From NCBI GenBank assembly GCA_002438805.1, contig DJQV01000007.1, forward strand, positions 1 to 37,563: 37,563 bases of DNA, read 5' to 3'. Made by a program: the position numbers and the translations under genes. The notes beneath the pieces are model-generated. The model ran no database searches and had not been told where the DNA came from. It saw only the letters and a list, made by a program, of their open reading frames with translations. Shown piece by piece: positions 15,795 to 23,586 of the stretch (position 1 is its first letter; every line of letters begins with the position of its first letter). The DNA comes from Bacteroidales bacterium UBA6377 (GTDB lineage Bacteria; Bacteroidota; Bacteroidia; Bacteroidales; UBA932).

Positions 15795-16946
15795 ATGAAT
15801 CGATTATTTGGAATCAGAGCCGTTTCGGCTGTTATTTTTGCCTGCATGGGCTGTCTGTGTGCTTCTGCTCAAGGGGATGCCGGGTCTGACAGGCTCCCGT
15901 ATGAGAATGACTACTGTTTCGGTCTGGACTTGTCTTTTGTCCGCAATGCAGAGAAGCGTGGCGACAAGTTCTATGATACGGACGGGGCAAGGAAGTCGCC
16001 TTGGGAGATATTCCGGGCTCACGGCTACAACTGGGGCCGTCTGATGCTGTGCAGTGAGCCTTCCTATCTGGGACAGGGGATTGACAATGTAGAGGAAAAC
16101 GCACGTGAACTCAAGCGACACGGTTATCATTTCGCTCTGGACTACATGATTTCCGATGACTGGTCCAACCCGATGCGCCAGCCGGTGCCGAAATCTTGGG
16201 AGGGGCTCTCACCCCGGGAATTGGAACAGGCGCTCCATGACTTCGTATATGATACGATGTGCCGTCTTCGGGATGAAGGCCTCATGCCGGAAATCGTGCA
16301 GGTGGGCAACGAGATAAGCAACGGCACCCTCTGGCCGTCCGGTCGTGTATTCTATGGGGAAGAAAAGAAGGACAGGAGCCAATGGCGACAGTTCACGGAC
16401 TATCTGAAAGCCGGAATCCGTGCTGTCCGGGAGGCGGACTTGGAGGGGAAAGTCCGGATCATGCTTCATGTGGATTTCGGTGGTGACGTGAATTTTACGG
16501 ATGTCTTTTTCTCGAAGATGCAGGAGTATGGCGTGGAATACGACATCATCGGCTATTCCTTTTACCCATGGTCACACGGGACGTTGATGGATCTGAGGGA
16601 TAATCTGGCCTATGCCATCCGCCGTTTCGGGAAGCCGGTAATCGTGATTGAGACCGGTTTTTATTCCTGCCCGAGCGATTACTTCGAGAAGAAGGGATAC
16701 CTTGCCGCATTCCCGGAGACTCCCGAGGGGCAGAAGGAATGGATGCAGGCGGTCAACGAAATCGTAATGGCGGCCCCAGACAACATGGGCCTCGGCGTCT
16801 TCTGGTGGGAGCCGATGTATCAGGGCAGGGGATTCTTTGATGACCAGACCCATAAGGTTAAACCTGTTGTGGACGCTTTCAGACGCTATACGATGCCAGC
16901 AGCCAGGACTGACGGCAATCCGAGGATCTGGGACTTTGAGGAATAG
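15795..16946 (+). CDS. GH53 endo-beta-1,4-galactanase (divergent copy)
   Basis: A 383-residue GH53 enzyme that cleaves internal beta-1,4-galactosyl bonds in galactan. The signal peptide ends near CASAQ and lacks a clear lipobox, so it is likely periplasmic. The acid/base is Glu173 in QVGNEISNG and the nucleophile Glu286 in VIETGF. Other GH53 marks are GLDLSFV near the start, HFALDYMISDDWSNPMRQPV and GVFWWEPMYQGRG. It differs from the second GH53 in this locus in the segment before the catalytic domain (LGADISFARS there; GLDLSFVRNA here) and in the DDWSNPMRQ stretch, where canonical members have D(T/F)W(S/A)DP. It is translated right after the GH2 gene and ends at a strong terminator. Confidence 0.93.
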   Translation: MNRLFGIRAVSAVIFACMGCLCASAQGDAGSDRLPYENDYCFGLDLSFVRNAEKRGDKFYDTDGARKSPWEIFRAHGYNWGRLMLCSEPSYLGQGIDNVEENARELKRHGYHFALDYMISDDWSNPMRQPVPKSWEGLSPRELEQALHDFVYDTMCRLRDEGLMPEIVQVGNEISNGTLWPSGRVFYGEEKKDRSQWRQFTDYLKAGIRAVREADLEGKVRIMLHVDFGGDVNFTDVFFSKMQEYGVEYDIIGYSFYPWSHGTLMDLRDNLAYAIRRFGKPVIVIETGFYSCPSDYFEKKGYLAAFPETPEGQKEWMQAVNEIVMAAPDNMGLGVFWWEPMYQGRGFFDDQTHKVKPVVDAFRRYTMPAARTDGNPRIWDFEE

Positions 16947-16960
16947 CCTGACCGATAGAC

Positions 16961-17001
16961 AAAAAGAGAGAGTGACTGTTTTTCAGTCACTCTCTCTTTT
17001 T
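16961..17001. terminator. Perfect bidirectional terminator between the two arms of the galactan locus
   Basis: An 18-base perfect inverted repeat (arms 16961-16978 and 16984-17001) around a five-T loop. It begins with five A and ends with five T, so each strand has a U-tract. It lies between the GH53 stop (16946) and the SusE-like stop (17014), serving both converging operons. Confidence 0.9.
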
Positions 17002-17013
17002 ATGTATGGAACG

Positions 17014-17478
17014 CTATTCCGTCGGGATATCTTCCGTGAAGACGGAGATGGTCTTTGCCGGAGACTCCAGTGAGGAGAAATCCGAGCCTATGGTCGATGA
17101 GATCATGATATCGGCAGATACCTCCTCTCCATGCGGGACGCCGGAACCGGTCAGCTTCTGATATAGTTCCGATGACTTTGCATCGTAGGAGGTTCCCTTC
17201 AGGTTTGTAAACAGGGCCGTGGTTTTTCCGCCGTAGGTCACAAAGATGGAATATACTATCTCCGTGGGCTGACCATAATCAGCGGCAGACCATGTGAATG
17301 TAACGAGTTTGTCCTCCGATACATCTGCTGCCGTAAGGTGAATGGAAGATGGTGAAAGTGCGGCTGGAGCCTCGTAAGATGAGGGGTCGCCCAGTTTCTT
17401 GATGTCAAGGTCGGTTGAGCATCCTGCAAGCAGGCATAGTGCGCCAAGTACGGCAAGTGATTCTTTTATCAGTCTCAT
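17014..17478 (-). CDS. SusE-like surface lipoprotein (short)
   Basis: A 154-residue lipoprotein with lipobox LLAGC (Cys20) and one SusE-type domain: KLVTFTWSAADYGQPTEIVY, then YSIFVTYGGKTTALFTNLKG. SusE/SusF-type proteins bind starch or other glycans at the outer membrane beside SusC/SusD. This one holds only the N-terminal SusE domain, less than half the usual length of about 350-400 residues, and has no visible carbohydrate-binding module. The stop is followed by a strong terminator, so the short form is probably genuine and not a sequencing break. It is the last gene of the GH53-SusC-SusD operon, starting 14 bases after the susD stop. Confidence 0.85.
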   Translation of the reverse strand: MRLIKESLAVLGALCLLAGCSTDLDIKKLGDPSSYEAPAALSPSSIHLTAADVSEDKLVTFTWSAADYGQPTEIVYSIFVTYGGKTTALFTNLKGTSYDAKSSELYQKLTGSGVPHGEEVSADIMISSTIGSDFSSLESPAKTISVFTEDIPTE

Positions 17479-17492
17479 AAGTGTATTCTCAT

Positions 17493-19130
17493 TTATTCGT
17501 CATAGCCCGGATTCTGAGGGGCAAGGTTGGGATTGTTCTGAAGCTCGGTCACAGGGAAAGGGAAGATCTCCATATATTCCGGGAAACTCTGGCCGTCAAA
17601 GTTGCCTCCTTTCCAGTGCCAGTTGTATTTGCTGGATGAGTACATTCCCCAGCGGATCAGGTCGCGCCTGCGGTTCCCCTCCCAGTACAGCTCACGGGAA
17701 GATTCCTCAAAGATGAAGTCTGCATCATAGTCCGATATCTCTGAGACTCCGGCGCGGATGCGCAGTTTGTTCAGATAAGGAATCGCGCTTGATTTTTGGC
17801 CGAGGTTGAGGCAGGCTTCAGCGTAAGCGAGGTACATTTCACCCAGTCGCATGAAAATATAGTCCGTATCTGCGAAGAACATCCATCCTTTCGGTTTGTA
17901 CTCTTCCGGAGACATGTCGTGCGGAAGATTGCTCCACTTGTGCACGCCCCATCCCTGTTCGAATTTCCACAGGTTTTCAATGGTGTTGCTGCGGCCTTTG
18001 ATGTAGAAGAGATCCTTGCCCCGTTTGTCCTCGATGTTGTAGGTCCCGGTCTCGAAATCCACATCGGTCGGATGGAAGAATTTCTCGACGAACTGTCCGT
18101 CCATGCGGAAACCGCTCCACGAATCCGGACATCCGATCGGGTAAACCCCCGGAGTATTGACGTTTCCGTTTATCTCGGAAGCGATGAGGTAGGTTGTCCC
18201 TCCCCAGTTCCACGCTGTGTGTTCCAGATCCTGATAGTTGCCCATGATGATTTCCTGAAGGGCCAGCGGGTTCTCGCCGTTGTCGCCACGGAAAAGCCAG
18301 GCGTATTCTGGACAGAGGTCGTAGCCGTATTTGAACAGACGTTCGCACGCGTCCTTGGTTTCCTGCCACATGGCTGTGCCGGTATACACTTCGGCGTTGA
18401 GATACAGCCGGATGAGCAGTGCAGTGGCGCAGCCCTTGTCAACGCGCGGGTAGTTGGATCCGGCTTCGGGCATGTCTGGAGAGGATTCCAGATCTTTGAG
18501 CTCACCCACGAGCCAGTCGAAAGCCTCTTTGCGGGTTTTGACCGGAGGGGCTTCTTTCCCGATCGGGAAGTTTTCATCCACGAACGGTGTCTTTCCGAAT
18601 ACATCGACCATGGCCCAATACTCAAAAGCACGTATGAAGCGTGCTTCAGCCCGCATGCCGTGGATTTTCTTTTTTAGGGACTCATCTACTCCCCGTGCAT
18701 CGAGTTTCTCATCGCTTGTCTGCTTGAGGTATTCATTCACATACGTGGCACCCAATAGTGAGTGGCAGTAGATGCCGAGAGTCGGGTCAAGGGATACGGT
18801 GGTCCAGGTGTTGTTGTTCATGTAGTGGGTCCAGGTGTCGGATTTCCACGCGCATTTGGCTGCGTCCGTGGTGATCTCGCCGAGTGCCCAATATGCCATG
18901 ATGAACTGCGCGTGTGAGGTATTGCCGACGTTGGACACGCCGTCTGTCATATAGAGGGTGTGGTAGATTTTGGCCAGGCCGGACAGGTAGTTGCCTTCTT
19001 CTGTGCCGTATACGGCCTCGGCTGTATAGTCGGTCGGGTTCAGAGGCAGTGCGTCCAGGTCCTTGATGCAGGAAACGGCTGAAAGCATCGCCGCAGCGGC
19101 CATGCAGGCCATGATGATATTCTTTCTCAT
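17493..19130 (-). CDS. SusD/RagB family nutrient-binding lipoprotein
   Basis: A 545-residue SusD homologue. The signal peptide ends in AVSC, with lipidation at Cys21. SusD features visible include NPTDYTAEAVYGTEEG near the N-terminus, AEARFIRAFEYWAMVDVFGKTPFVDE (the TPR helical core with RAFxYWxxVxxFG) and GEMYLAYAEACLNLGQKSSA, then EESSRELYWEGNRRRDLIRW (the C-terminal signature). It sits on the cell surface as the lid of the SusC transporter and binds oligosaccharides, here presumably galacto-oligosaccharides. The gene lies 14 bases after susC and 14 before the SusE-like gene. Confidence 0.97.
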   Translation of the reverse strand: MRKNIIMACMAAAAMLSAVSCIKDLDALPLNPTDYTAEAVYGTEEGNYLSGLAKIYHTLYMTDGVSNVGNTSHAQFIMAYWALGEITTDAAKCAWKSDTWTHYMNNNTWTTVSLDPTLGIYCHSLLGATYVNEYLKQTSDEKLDARGVDESLKKKIHGMRAEARFIRAFEYWAMVDVFGKTPFVDENFPIGKEAPPVKTRKEAFDWLVGELKDLESSPDMPEAGSNYPRVDKGCATALLIRLYLNAEVYTGTAMWQETKDACERLFKYGYDLCPEYAWLFRGDNGENPLALQEIIMGNYQDLEHTAWNWGGTTYLIASEINGNVNTPGVYPIGCPDSWSGFRMDGQFVEKFFHPTDVDFETGTYNIEDKRGKDLFYIKGRSNTIENLWKFEQGWGVHKWSNLPHDMSPEEYKPKGWMFFADTDYIFMRLGEMYLAYAEACLNLGQKSSAIPYLNKLRIRAGVSEISDYDADFIFEESSRELYWEGNRRRDLIRWGMYSSSKYNWHWKGGNFDGQSFPEYMEIFPFPVTELQNNPNLAPQNPGYDE

Positions 19131-19144
19131 ATATATGATTCAGT

Positions 19145-22100
19145 TTAGAAATTGATTGCGGCTCTGAGGGAATAGATCCGAGGGCGCGGCCACATGCTGC
19201 TGTCGATACCGTTCTCGCCCGAGGCTTCCGGATCGATGCCCGAATACTTTGTCAGCACGAAAACGTTCTGGGCACTGAGTGCGATTCTTATCGTGGATTT
19301 CTGCCTGCGCCAGTTGAAAGTGTATCCGAGGTTTATGTCGTCCATGCGGAAGAAAGAGGCGTTTTCCAGAAACATGTCGGAAAAGCTCTGGGCTGTGATG
19401 TTCGTGGAATGGAAGCCGCTGCGGAGCACACTGCGTGAATAGTTCGCAATGTAATTGTAGTTTATGTTCGCGTTGGTCGTGGAGTGGGAGGCGTACGCAT
19501 CGTTGAACAGCCAGTTGCCCACGGAACCGTGACCGTTGAAACCGAAGTCCCAGTTCTTCCATGTAGTCTTGAAAGTGATGCCGTAGTAGAAATCCGGGGC
19601 CGGCTTGATGGCCTTTCCATCGGCGGTCACTGCCATATAGCGGTCTTTGTCATTGATTACCCCGTTTCCGTCACGGTCTACGAAAGCATTCTGGATGGGT
19701 TTTCCGTCATTGTCGTAAAGCTGCTGGTACACATAGTAGGTGTATGGGGCATTGCCCACCGAATGGCGCTGGAGGAAGTCGAAGCGGACACCGCCCACCT
19801 GTCCAGTCGGAATGTAGTATGTGGGGTCGTCCACGCTGGTAAGTTTTGTGAACTTGGTGCTCTGGAAAGTGCCTGTCAGCCCCATCTGTACATTCCAGTC
19901 ACGTGTGCTGACGGGAATGAGGTTGAGGGCGAATTCGGCACCCTTGTTCTCAATTGAGCCGACATTTGTCAGCAGGGTGTTGGAGAAGTTCGCACCCATC
20001 GGGATGGTGACTGTGTTGAGCAGGTCGCGTGTCTCCCTCTTGTAGATGTCGATGTTGCCGGAGATACGGTCGCCAAAGAAACCGAAATCGATGCCTGCAT
20101 TCGTCGTCACGGTCTCTTCCCATTTGATCAGGGAGTCGTAGGCGGACGGGCTGAGGAAATAAATCAGACCTTTATCACCCATGTCATACATGGAGGATTC
20201 GCTTGTGGACATGGAGTAACGGGCCAGATAAGGGTAATTGGAACCGATGTCCTGCTGGCCTGTCACGCCCCAGCCGAGGCGTGCCTTCAGGGTGGAAACG
20301 ACTGATGAATGTTTCAGGAAGTTCTCTTCCTTGGCATTCCAGGCAAGAGCCAGAGAAGGGAACAGACCCCAGCGCGTTTCCGGGGAGAAACGGGAGGAAG
20401 CATCGTTGCGCAGTGTGGCGGTCACAAGATAACGGCCCTTGTAGGAGTAATTCAGACGGCCATAGAAAGAGATGAGGAAGTGCTCCTGGTCGTTGAGGCT
20501 GGGATTTCCGTAAATTTCATCTTTCTTGTAATCCCCGTAATCGTCCTGGAATTTGCTCTCACTGTAATAGTGGGAGAAAACATGCGAATAGGAGTATCCG
20601 GCCATCAGATCCACGCGGTGTCCGTTGAAGTCGTGGTTGTAGTCGGCATAGAATTCAATAAGCTTGTTGTAATTAGACTGCTTGGTGTCGGAATATTTGC
20701 CGATTCCCGGGGCCTGGGAGTCAGCCAGAGCGGACAGGGAGCCGCGCTTTGGGCCGGAGATGCTCCAGCTGTCGCGCCCTTCGTATGCCAGATTGAGGTT
20801 GAAGCGGAGATCCTCGAAACCGTGTACCTTATAGTCGAAAGTGGCATTCCCGACCATACGTGTGGTCAAGCCTTTGCGGTCTGTGGAATAGATGCTTTCA
20901 AGCGGATTTGCTGCTCCGTTGATGCCGGCCTGAGAGTCGGGAACGAAATCTGCGCCACGTCCCATGCCATAATTGAAATAACCGCCGGTGGTCGAATAAT
21001 CTATGGATCCGTCGGCATTATAGAAGTATGGCGGCATTGTCGGATTGAAGAATGCTGCAGAGTAAAGCACGTTGGCTGAATAGCCGTCGGAGAGGTTTAC
21101 CCGGCCGTTGAGGCTGATTTTGAGGTGGTCATCCAAGAATGACGGGGTCAATGAGATGGATCCTGAACCGCGGTTGCGCCATGAGCCGATAATGGTCCCC
21201 TCTTCTTTGAGGAAACCGAGCGATGCCCGGTAAGGCATCTTTTTCATGCTGCCGGAGATGCTGAGGTTGTGGTCCGATGTGTAAGCGGTCTGCAGGACGA
21301 GATCCTGCCAGTCGGTCTTATAGTTGCCGATAAACTTGGCTGCCGCGTCCGGATAGTACTCCCGTATGGTGGCTGCAAACTCGTCAGCATCCATCACATC
21401 GATGCGGGAGGGATTGGTGTTCACGGAGATGGAGCCGTTGTAACTGATGCGCAGCGGCTGTCCAGCCTGTCCTTTTTTGGTGGTGACAATGATGACGCCG
21501 TTGGATGCCCTCGAACCGTAGATGGCCGCAGCTGAAGCGTCTTTCAGGACTGAGAAGCTTTCGATATCGTTGGGGTTCAATATCGAAAGGGAGGAATGCT
21601 CCATCGGGACGCCGTCGATGACGATGAGCGGATCATTGGAAGCGTTGAGGGATGCCGCGCCTCGGATGCGGATCGTTCCGCTTGAGCCGGGGCCGCCTCC
21701 GCCCGGGATAATCTGGACGCCGGTCATCTTGCCTTTGAGCAGGTCATCGGCTGAGGTGACCACTCCACGGTTGATTCCCTCCGCTTTGATGGCAGAGACC
21801 GAACCGGTGAGGTCTTCCTTTTTGACGGAACCGTAGCCGATGGCTACGGCGTCTTCCAACATGAGCGCATCCTCCTCCAGGACAACTTGTTTGATGGCGC
21901 TGAGTTCGGAAGCCTTGAAGACTTTAGTCTGAAAGCCCAGACAATTGAAATTGACTTTGGACTGGGCGCTGCTGACCGTGAGGGAATAGTGCCCGTCAAG
22001 GTCGGTGGATACACCGTTCAGCGTGCCCTCTTCGTAGACGTTGACACCTGGAAGTGCTCCGTTGTTGCTGTCTACGACCGTGCCGTGGACAGTGACAGTC

Positions 22101-22174
22101 TGTCCTGACAGCGACAGCGGGAGCAATGCCAGCGAGATCGCGAGGACAGAAATTCGTTTTAACCATTGGTTCAT
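19145..22174 (-). CDS. SusC/RagA family TonB-dependent transporter
   Basis: A 1009-residue SusC-type transporter. In order: signal peptide (ISVLAISLALLPLSLSGQ), an N-terminal carboxypeptidase-D-like domain (VHGTVVDSNNGALPGVNVYE, GVSTDLDGHYSLTV), the plug (VAIGYGSVKKEDLTGSVS, IRIRGAASLNASNDPLIVID, IYGSRASNGVIIVTTKKGQ) and a long beta-barrel ending RIYSLRAAINF. It moves oligosaccharides delivered by SusD across the outer membrane using TonB energy. It follows the GH53 lipoprotein gene by 48 bases and precedes susD. No extra N-terminal sigma/anti-sigma signalling domain is visible, in keeping with control by the neighbouring hybrid two-component regulator. Confidence 0.98.
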   Translation of the reverse strand: MNQWLKRISVLAISLALLPLSLSGQTVTVHGTVVDSNNGALPGVNVYEEGTLNGVSTDLDGHYSLTVSSAQSKVNFNCLGFQTKVFKASELSAIKQVVLEEDALMLEDAVAIGYGSVKKEDLTGSVSAIKAEGINRGVVTSADDLLKGKMTGVQIIPGGGGPGSSGTIRIRGAASLNASNDPLIVIDGVPMEHSSLSILNPNDIESFSVLKDASAAAIYGSRASNGVIIVTTKKGQAGQPLRISYNGSISVNTNPSRIDVMDADEFAATIREYYPDAAAKFIGNYKTDWQDLVLQTAYTSDHNLSISGSMKKMPYRASLGFLKEEGTIIGSWRNRGSGSISLTPSFLDDHLKISLNGRVNLSDGYSANVLYSAAFFNPTMPPYFYNADGSIDYSTTGGYFNYGMGRGADFVPDSQAGINGAANPLESIYSTDRKGLTTRMVGNATFDYKVHGFEDLRFNLNLAYEGRDSWSISGPKRGSLSALADSQAPGIGKYSDTKQSNYNKLIEFYADYNHDFNGHRVDLMAGYSYSHVFSHYYSESKFQDDYGDYKKDEIYGNPSLNDQEHFLISFYGRLNYSYKGRYLVTATLRNDASSRFSPETRWGLFPSLALAWNAKEENFLKHSSVVSTLKARLGWGVTGQQDIGSNYPYLARYSMSTSESSMYDMGDKGLIYFLSPSAYDSLIKWEETVTTNAGIDFGFFGDRISGNIDIYKRETRDLLNTVTIPMGANFSNTLLTNVGSIENKGAEFALNLIPVSTRDWNVQMGLTGTFQSTKFTKLTSVDDPTYYIPTGQVGGVRFDFLQRHSVGNAPYTYYVYQQLYDNDGKPIQNAFVDRDGNGVINDKDRYMAVTADGKAIKPAPDFYYGITFKTTWKNWDFGFNGHGSVGNWLFNDAYASHSTTNANINYNYIANYSRSVLRSGFHSTNITAQSFSDMFLENASFFRMDDINLGYTFNWRRQKSTIRIALSAQNVFVLTKYSGIDPEASGENGIDSSMWPRPRIYSLRAAINF

Positions 22175-22222
22175 AAAAGAGTGATATTAATTTGTAGTGA
22201 TAAGTCCGGATTCAGCGAGGAA

Positions 22223-23356
22223 TCAGTAGTTCATGAAGGCATCCATTATGATGGTCGGTTTAGCATCTTTGTCGAAAGCCCCCAACTGGTAGCCTCCGGG
22301 CATGCTTTCCGGCTCCCAATAGAAGACACCCTTGCAGTGTCCGTCCGTATTGTCCCGGCCTTCCCTGAGCAGGCGGGCAAGCTGTCTCCGCCCTTCTTCC
22401 AGTACTTCCGGATGTTCCGGGTCGTCCAGAAAGCCGGTTTCGACAATCAGACAGTCCTTTCCGAATTTATCCCACACATGCTTGATGTTTTCGATGCAGT
22501 CGGAGATGACCTGGTCGGCATCGTCCATGCCGTGTTCCTTTGCCGCCCAATATGGATAGAGTGACATTGCGACCTGATCGAACTGTGCGCCGAACTTGAC
22601 GAGCGTCCCTAAGTTGCGGTCATACAGGTCCTGGTCGAAGCCGCTGTCAAGATGAACAAGGGTGATGATGTCCGGGAAAACACTTTTTGCCGCTTCCGCG
22701 CCGGCGTTGATGAAGCCGGCATACTGCTCCGGGTTCAATTCCAGATGTCCCATGCTCTCTTCAGGGATTGGAAGGCGGTCTTTACTGTTCCACAGCATCC
22801 CGTTTGTGGTCTCGTTGCCGATCTTGGCCCATTTGGGCTTGACTCCATGATCTTTAAGGCATTGGAGGACATCGATGGTGTGGTTGCGGACATCCTGAAG
22901 CATCTGCTCGTAGCTGTGTCCCATCCATGCTGCCGGGATCGGCTGTCCTTTCGGGTCGGACCAGGTGTCGCTGAAGTGAAAACTCAGAAGGATTTCCATT
23001 CCTTGCTCTTTGGCAACCAGCGCCTTTGCGAGCACATCTTCCTTGTCGCAGAGGCCGATGTGGTAAGCCGGGTCTGACGGATCGGGCACAGGTTGACCTG
23101 GCTGGACCCACGGTTTGGGATTCACCCAGACGCGCAGGCTGATGGCATTAAGCCCCAGTTCCCTCATCAGGGCTGTACACTCTCGCGGTTCGCCATCCTT
23201 GTTTCTGTACTGGAGACCTCTTGCCTCCTGCGATCTGGCGAAACTGATGTCAGCACCGAGCCAGTAGGGCTCGGATGCTTCGGCTTCCTTTCTGCCTTTG
23301 CATCCTGCAAGAAGCAGAAGCAGAAAGGCCAGATTCATGATGGTTTGTGTTTTCAT
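22223..23356 (-). CDS. GH53 endo-beta-1,4-galactanase, surface lipoprotein
   Basis: A 377-residue GH53 lipoprotein with lipobox LLAGC (Cys19). Family marks in order: YWLGADISF, SLRVWVNP, LLSFHFSDTWSDPKGQPIPAAW (canonical GH53 stretch), acid/base Glu182 in KIGNETTNG, VHLDSGFD, nucleophile Glu306 in LIVETGF, and CKGVFYWEPE. It cuts galactan at the cell surface, producing oligosaccharides for the downstream SusC/SusD pair. It is the first gene of the leftward operon, with a -7 element about 75 bases upstream. It is closer to canonical GH53 than the copy at 15795, which suggests surface versus periplasmic division of labour. Confidence 0.95.
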   Translation of the reverse strand: MKTQTIMNLAFLLLLLAGCKGRKEAEASEPYWLGADISFARSQEARGLQYRNKDGEPRECTALMRELGLNAISLRVWVNPKPWVQPGQPVPDPSDPAYHIGLCDKEDVLAKALVAKEQGMEILLSFHFSDTWSDPKGQPIPAAWMGHSYEQMLQDVRNHTIDVLQCLKDHGVKPKWAKIGNETTNGMLWNSKDRLPIPEESMGHLELNPEQYAGFINAGAEAAKSVFPDIITLVHLDSGFDQDLYDRNLGTLVKFGAQFDQVAMSLYPYWAAKEHGMDDADQVISDCIENIKHVWDKFGKDCLIVETGFLDDPEHPEVLEEGRRQLARLLREGRDNTDGHCKGVFYWEPESMPGGYQLGAFDKDAKPTIIMDAFMNY

Positions 23357-23429
23357 TATGATAAAAATTATGAAATGATTATCAGGAAAGTGTCATCGGG
23401 ATGCGGATGAGCGGCTTTCTTCACCTTTA

Positions 23430-23437
23430 CAAAGGTA
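23430..23437 (-). promoter_or_regulatory. -7 element of the GH53-SusC-SusD-SusE operon
   Basis: TACCTTTG on the minus strand at 23430-23437 matches TAnnTTTG and lies about 75 bases upstream of the GH53 start. No clear -33 element is visible, as expected for a promoter activated by the AraC-type output domain of the hybrid regulator. Confidence 0.5.
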
Positions 23438-23524
23438 TGGTCGTGGAAGGAAAAGCGGTAACACGGATTGGACGGAGTATGACACAATCCGCCAGATAAG
23501 TTTCATAGGTTCTATGCCGGCAAC

Positions 23525-23571
23525 AAAAAGTAATGCGAGGATGACAGTCGGCCATCCTCGCATTACTTTTT
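23525..23571 (-). terminator. Terminator after the BspA-like repeat gene
   Basis: A 19-base perfect inverted repeat (arms 23525-23543 and 23553-23571) with a 9-base loop, flanked by five A and five T. It starts 16 bases past the stop of the leftward repeat-protein gene and separates it from the galactan operon promoter; its symmetry would allow both directions. Confidence 0.85.
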
Positions 23572-23586
23572 AGGGTATATTCAGCA

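Noticed and set aside
20309..21079. 256-codon plus-strand frame inside susC
   Set aside because: Antisense shadow of the SusC gene with no promoter, ribosome-binding site or domain.
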